This document shows positions 6,684 to 8,725 of a stretch of 8,725 nucleotides of DNA, one piece after another. The notes below the pieces were generated by a model. The model did no database searches. It worked only from the letters and a program-made list of their open reading frames with translations, and was not told the origin of the DNA. Made by a program: the position numbers and the translations under genes. Within the stretch, counting starts at the first letter, position 1. The number at the start of each line of letters is the position of its first letter. The stretch is from Acinetobacter sp. (lineage in GTDB: Bacteria > Pseudomonadota > Gammaproteobacteria > Pseudomonadales > Moraxellaceae). The stretch spans positions 1 through 8,725 of the forward strand of contig SSHD01000050.1 of the NCBI GenBank assembly GCA_008017255.1, written 5' to 3'.

Positions 6684-7592
6684 CTAGAAATAACCTTCCT
6701 GCTTTTTCTTTTCCATTGAGCCGGCTTCGTCGTGGTCAATCATACGACCTTGACGCTCGGAACTGGTGGCTAAAAGCATTTCTTGGATAATTTCAGGCAA
6801 GGTATCGGCTTCAGACTCCACTGCACCTGTTAATGGATAACAACCCAGTGTACGGAAGCGTACCGATTTCATTTGAGGAACTTCACCCTCTTTTAAACGC
6901 ATGCGTTCATCATCAACCATGATGAGCGTACCACTGCGCTCAACCACAGGACGCACCGCAGAGAAATACAGCGGCACGAGTTGAATATTTTCTAAATAGA
7001 TATATTGCCAAATATCTAACTCGGTCCAGTTCGACAATGGGAACACACGAATACTTTCGCCTTTGTTGACTTTACCGTTGTACAAATTCCACAGTTCTGG
7101 ACGTTGGTTTTTTGGGTCCCAACGGTGTTTGGTGTCACGGAAAGAATACACGCGTTCTTTAGCACGTGACTTTTCTTCATCACGGCGTGCGCCACCAAAA
7201 GCAGCATCAAACTGGTATTTATCTAAGGCTTGTTTTAGACCTTGTGTTTTCATGATGTCGGTATATTTCGAGCTGCCATGATCGAACGGATTAATGCCCG
7301 CGTCTTTTCCTTCTTTGTTTTGATGCACAATCAAATCAAAACCGTGCGTTTTTGCCATGTTGTCACGAAAGGAAATCATTTCTTTAAACTTCCACCCAGT
7401 ATCGACATGCAATAACGGAAACGGTAGCTTGGCAGGATAAAATGCTTTCATCGCCAGATGCAGCATCACCGCCGAGTCTTTACCAATCGAGTACAACATT
7501 ACTGGATTTTCAAATTCAGCCGCAACTTCACGAATAATGTGAATACTTTCTGCCTCAAGTTGCTTGAGGTGCGTTAGGCGATTTTCAGTCAT
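6684..7592 (-). CDS. cysD: Sulfate adenylyltransferase subunit 2 (CysD)
   Basis: Catalytic ATP-pyrophosphatase-type subunit of ATP sulfurylase, which adenylylates sulfate to APS together with CysN. From ATG 7592 it has 302 residues, the same as E. coli CysD. An ATG at 7598 is in frame, but it is only 2 bases from the GGAGGG ribosome binding site (7601-7606), whereas 7592 is 8 bases away and gives the family length. The PP-loop SIGKDS is at 35-40 and the signature [18 protein letters not shown] lies in the middle. [38 protein letters not shown] family sequence follows in the expected order, and the conserved C-terminus ends in GYF. It is first in the cysD-cysN operon. The leader upstream suggests translational control, and CysB-type activation is expected from the weak -35. 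Confidence 0.97.
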   Translation of the reverse strand: MTENRLTHLKQLEAESIHIIREVAAEFENPVMLYSIGKDSAVMLHLAMKAFYPAKLPFPLLHVDTGWKFKEMISFRDNMAKTHGFDLIVHQNKEGKDAGINPFDHGSSKYTDIMKTQGLKQALDKYQFDAAFGGARRDEEKSRAKERVYSFRDTKHRWDPKNQRPELWNLYNGKVNKGESIRVFPLSNWTELDIWQYIYLENIQLVPLYFSAVRPVVERSGTLIMVDDERMRLKEGEVPQMKSVRFRTLGCYPLTGAVESEADTLPEIIQEMLLATSSERQGRMIDHDEAGSMEKKKQEGYF

Positions 7593-7683
7593 GTACATAT
7601 CCCTCCGTATTGATGTTACCCATAAAATCTATAAGTGGTTTTACACCACCACTTGGAAGACTGTGTGGAGGAACGAGTGTCAT
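7585..7683 (-). CDS. Putative short leader ORF overlapping the cysD start
   Basis: A 32-codon ORF begins at ATG 7683, with a good GGAG ribosome binding site 5 bases upstream (7689-7692). Its TGA stop (7585-7587) lies inside the first codons of cysD in another frame. It can be extended in frame to ATG 7731 (48 residues, starting MKQLIRISILAKIGVV), but that start has no clear ribosome binding site. The peptide has no motif I recognise and no run of Cys codons as in classical amino-acid attenuators. The stop-start overlap is the arrangement used for translational coupling, so its translation could govern cysD initiation. It may instead be non-coding leader with a chance ORF. Confidence 0.4.
   Translation of the reverse strand: MTLVPPHSLPSGGVKPLIDFMGNINTEGYVHD
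7600..7673 (-). promoter_or_regulatory. cysD leader structure: hairpin plus possible sequestration of the cysD ribosome binding site
   Basis: Read on the minus strand, UUCCUCC (7673 to 7667) can pair over 7 bases, one of them G-U, with GGAGGGA (7606 to 7600), which contains the cysD Shine-Dalgarno. Between them AAGTGGT/ACCACTT (7633-7639 with 7648-7654) forms a 7-bp hairpin with an 8-base loop, so the two pairings nest. The CCUCC lies inside the short ORF 7585-7683, so a translating ribosome would break the pairing. This is inferred from base complementarity only. Confidence 0.35.
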
Positions 7684-7717
7684 AACAACTCCAATTTTTG
7701 CTAATATCGATATTCTG

Positions 7718-7743
7718 ATCAGCTGTTTCATCAGCCAATCAGC
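7718..7743. repeat. Three direct copies of ATCAGC in the cysD leader
   Basis: ATCAGC occurs at 7718-7723, 7730-7735 and 7738-7743, with start-to-start spacings of 12 and 8. The copies are immediately downstream of the predicted cysD transcription start (about 7748). CTGAT at 7715-7719 also makes a short inverted repeat with the second copy. A protein or RNA recognition role is possible, but no known operator is matched. Confidence 0.45.
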
Positions 7744-7754
7744 AAAGGTTATCT

Positions 7755-7760
7755 ATTATA
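7755..7760 (-). promoter_or_regulatory. Putative -10 box of the cysDN promoter
   Basis: A perfect TATAAT on the minus strand (7760 to 7755) lies in a very AT-rich tract, predicting a start near 7748 and a leader of about 155 bases. The hexamer 17 bases upstream (CTAAAG) is a poor -35, as expected for an activator-dependent cys promoter (CysB, a LysR-type regulator, in relatives). No defined CysB site can be asserted. The rest of the 7593-7914 spacer holds the leader elements described separately, a CCACG/CGTGG hairpin at 7834-7851 and the terminator of the gene to the right. Confidence 0.55.
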
Positions 7761-7873
7761 ATAATTTAGATTGGATTCTTTAGCTTGTTTTTTCATAACA
7801 ATATGCAAAATAATGCTATGTAAGAATAACAAGCCACGTTTCATGCCGTGGACAACTTTGGCATTCATCCAAA

Positions 7874-7898
7874 CAAAAAGAAGCCCTTACAGGCCTCT
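7874..7898 (-). terminator. Intrinsic terminator of the Wzi-family gene
   Basis: On the minus strand AGAGGCC (7898-7892) and GGCTTCT (7885-7879) form a 7-bp stem, with one G-U pair and a 6-base loop, followed by TTTTTGTTT. It lies 17 bases past the stop at 7915. Together with the leftward cysD promoter this separates the two units. Confidence 0.8.
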
Positions 7899-7914
7899 CT
7901 TGCAATCTCACTAA

Positions 7915-8725
7915 TTAAAAACCGAACATTTTCTTTTCTAAAGGTATTTCTACACCTAAAGACAAACCGCCATCACGACCGTTTAAGTCCGAGTCACTGA
8001 CCCAACCATTCATTTTTAGCGGTAGCGTAGGCTTGATATAATGCGTCCAAGTCAAGTCCAAACCTTTTACGGTATCTGCTTCGGCAAAGGCTGCGTTAAT
8101 GGCTAGGTTAGATTGATTAACTTTGGCATATAAGGCACGACCGCTGAGGCGATTCATCACATCAAAACGAATATCACCGCCTACAGAGTACATTTGACCA
8201 TCGCCACCCATCGCATGTGCTAATGGAAAGCCCTGTTGATAAAAACCATCTTTATAAACATGATGATTATATGACACCCCACCAATTTTGCCATTAGTGC
8301 GAGTATCCGCCCATTCTGCATAAAGTTGATATGGCATATTTTTATAGTTCGATGAGAAATCCGCCCCTGCTAAGTACATTTTTTTAGCTGGCATTAAACC
8401 CGCTTCATCTTCCCCAATATATTGCCCATAAAAACCAACTGGTACTTGTACCAATGGTTGCATATTCAAGCGGAAATCCAAACCTGCAATCTGGTTCGAT
8501 GGATCGGCTTCGCCCGTACCGCCATTGTCTTTGCTACCAGTAAAAGCATCCCAAAGCGAGCTTATGCTTTCAGGTCAACCTTCTCCGCCCCACTGTAGGC
8601 TACGAGAAGCACCAATTTCCAAGGCTTGAAATGGGCGTGCTGTTAAGCGTAAGCCGATCAGCTTTGCATCTGGAATGGCTTGGTAGTCCTCTAACTGTCC
8701 TGCAAAGGCTTGGTATTGCCAATCC
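7915..8725 (-). pseudogene. Capsule assembly Wzi-family outer membrane protein, interrupted by in-frame TGA (5' end outside window)
   Basis: Outer-membrane beta-barrel of the Wzi family, lectin-like proteins that anchor capsular polysaccharide at the cell surface. The frame is open from the right edge to 8578, has TGA at 8575-8577, then is open again to TAA at 7915. Before the stop the protein reads ...LEIGASRSLQWGGEG and after it PESISSLWDAFTGS, the expected Wzi sequence with an arginine at the interrupted position (CGA to TGA would explain it by a single C-to-T change). Downstream are repeated amphipathic strands with aromatic girdle residues and a C-terminal Phe (KKMFGF), the usual outer-membrane barrel-assembly signal. 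A TTG at 8481 could start the downstream part, but that would lack the signal peptide and half the barrel. The signal peptide and N-terminal half lie outside the window. A sequencing error would restore an intact gene. Confidence 0.8.

Noticed and set aside
7749..7844. A 31-codon minus-strand ORF upstream of the cysD promoter, starting inside a CCACG/CGTGG hairpin.
   Set aside because: It has no ribosome binding site and its end covers the predicted cysD -10 box, so it is more likely chance. The hairpin alone has a weak T-run and is at best a second terminator for the Wzi-family gene.
8575..8577. TGA read as selenocysteine in the Wzi-family gene.
   Set aside because: The family has arginine there, no SECIS-like hairpin was seen just downstream, and outer-membrane barrels of this type are not selenoproteins.
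1..8725. A defence system, phage, integron, CRISPR array or transposon.
   Set aside because: No transposase, integrase, nuclease or toxin-like protein, spaced repeats or tRNA-associated att sites were found. The genes are core metabolism, division and envelope functions.

Overview
The window looks like a chromosomal segment of a gammaproteobacterium, most likely Acinetobacter or a close Moraxellaceae relative. The grounds are moderate to low GC, the gene order ygfB-pepP-ubiH divergent from zapA and 6S RNA, the protein sequences, and AT-rich spacers holding small CCCT/AGGG palindromic repeats. The genus is an inference, because no search could be run.

Left part (1-2932, minus strand): ygfB, pepP and the 5' two thirds of ubiH run leftward as one cluster. 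UbiH is a ubiquinone-biosynthesis flavin hydroxylase and PepP is an M24B aminopeptidase P. A small palindromic repeat lies between ygfB and pepP. Middle part (2998-4134, plus strand): a 186-residue coiled-coil protein resembling an enlarged ZapB-like partner overlaps zapA by 4 bases. It is followed by an easily missed non-coding gene, 6S RNA (ssrS), with its own promoter. This reproduces the enterobacterial zapA-ssrS / ygfB-pepP-ubiH arrangement, except that the usual ygfA/fau gene after 6S RNA is absent and an unidentified 164-residue protein is encoded convergently there.

Right part (4294-7592, minus strand): cysD and cysN encode the two subunits of ATP sulfurylase, ending in a clear intrinsic terminator. 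CysN carries a C-terminal extension of about 97 residues that reads like the worn remnant of a fused CysC (APS kinase) domain without its P-loop. The roughly 320-base stretch upstream of cysD holds a sigma70-type -10 box, three copies of ATCAGC, a short ORF with its own ribosome binding site that overlaps the cysD start, a hairpin, and a CCUCC element able to pair with the cysD ribosome binding site. Together these suggest translational control of cysDN.

Right edge (7915-8725, minus strand): a Wzi-family outer-membrane capsule-assembly gene runs off the window and is interrupted by an in-frame TGA inside a WGGEG-x-P motif, where an arginine codon is expected. No transposase, tRNA, CRISPR array or phage gene was seen. 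The most novel items are the cysD leader, the vestigial CysC tail and the enlarged coiled-coil partner of ZapA. Most of the rest is conserved housekeeping content.
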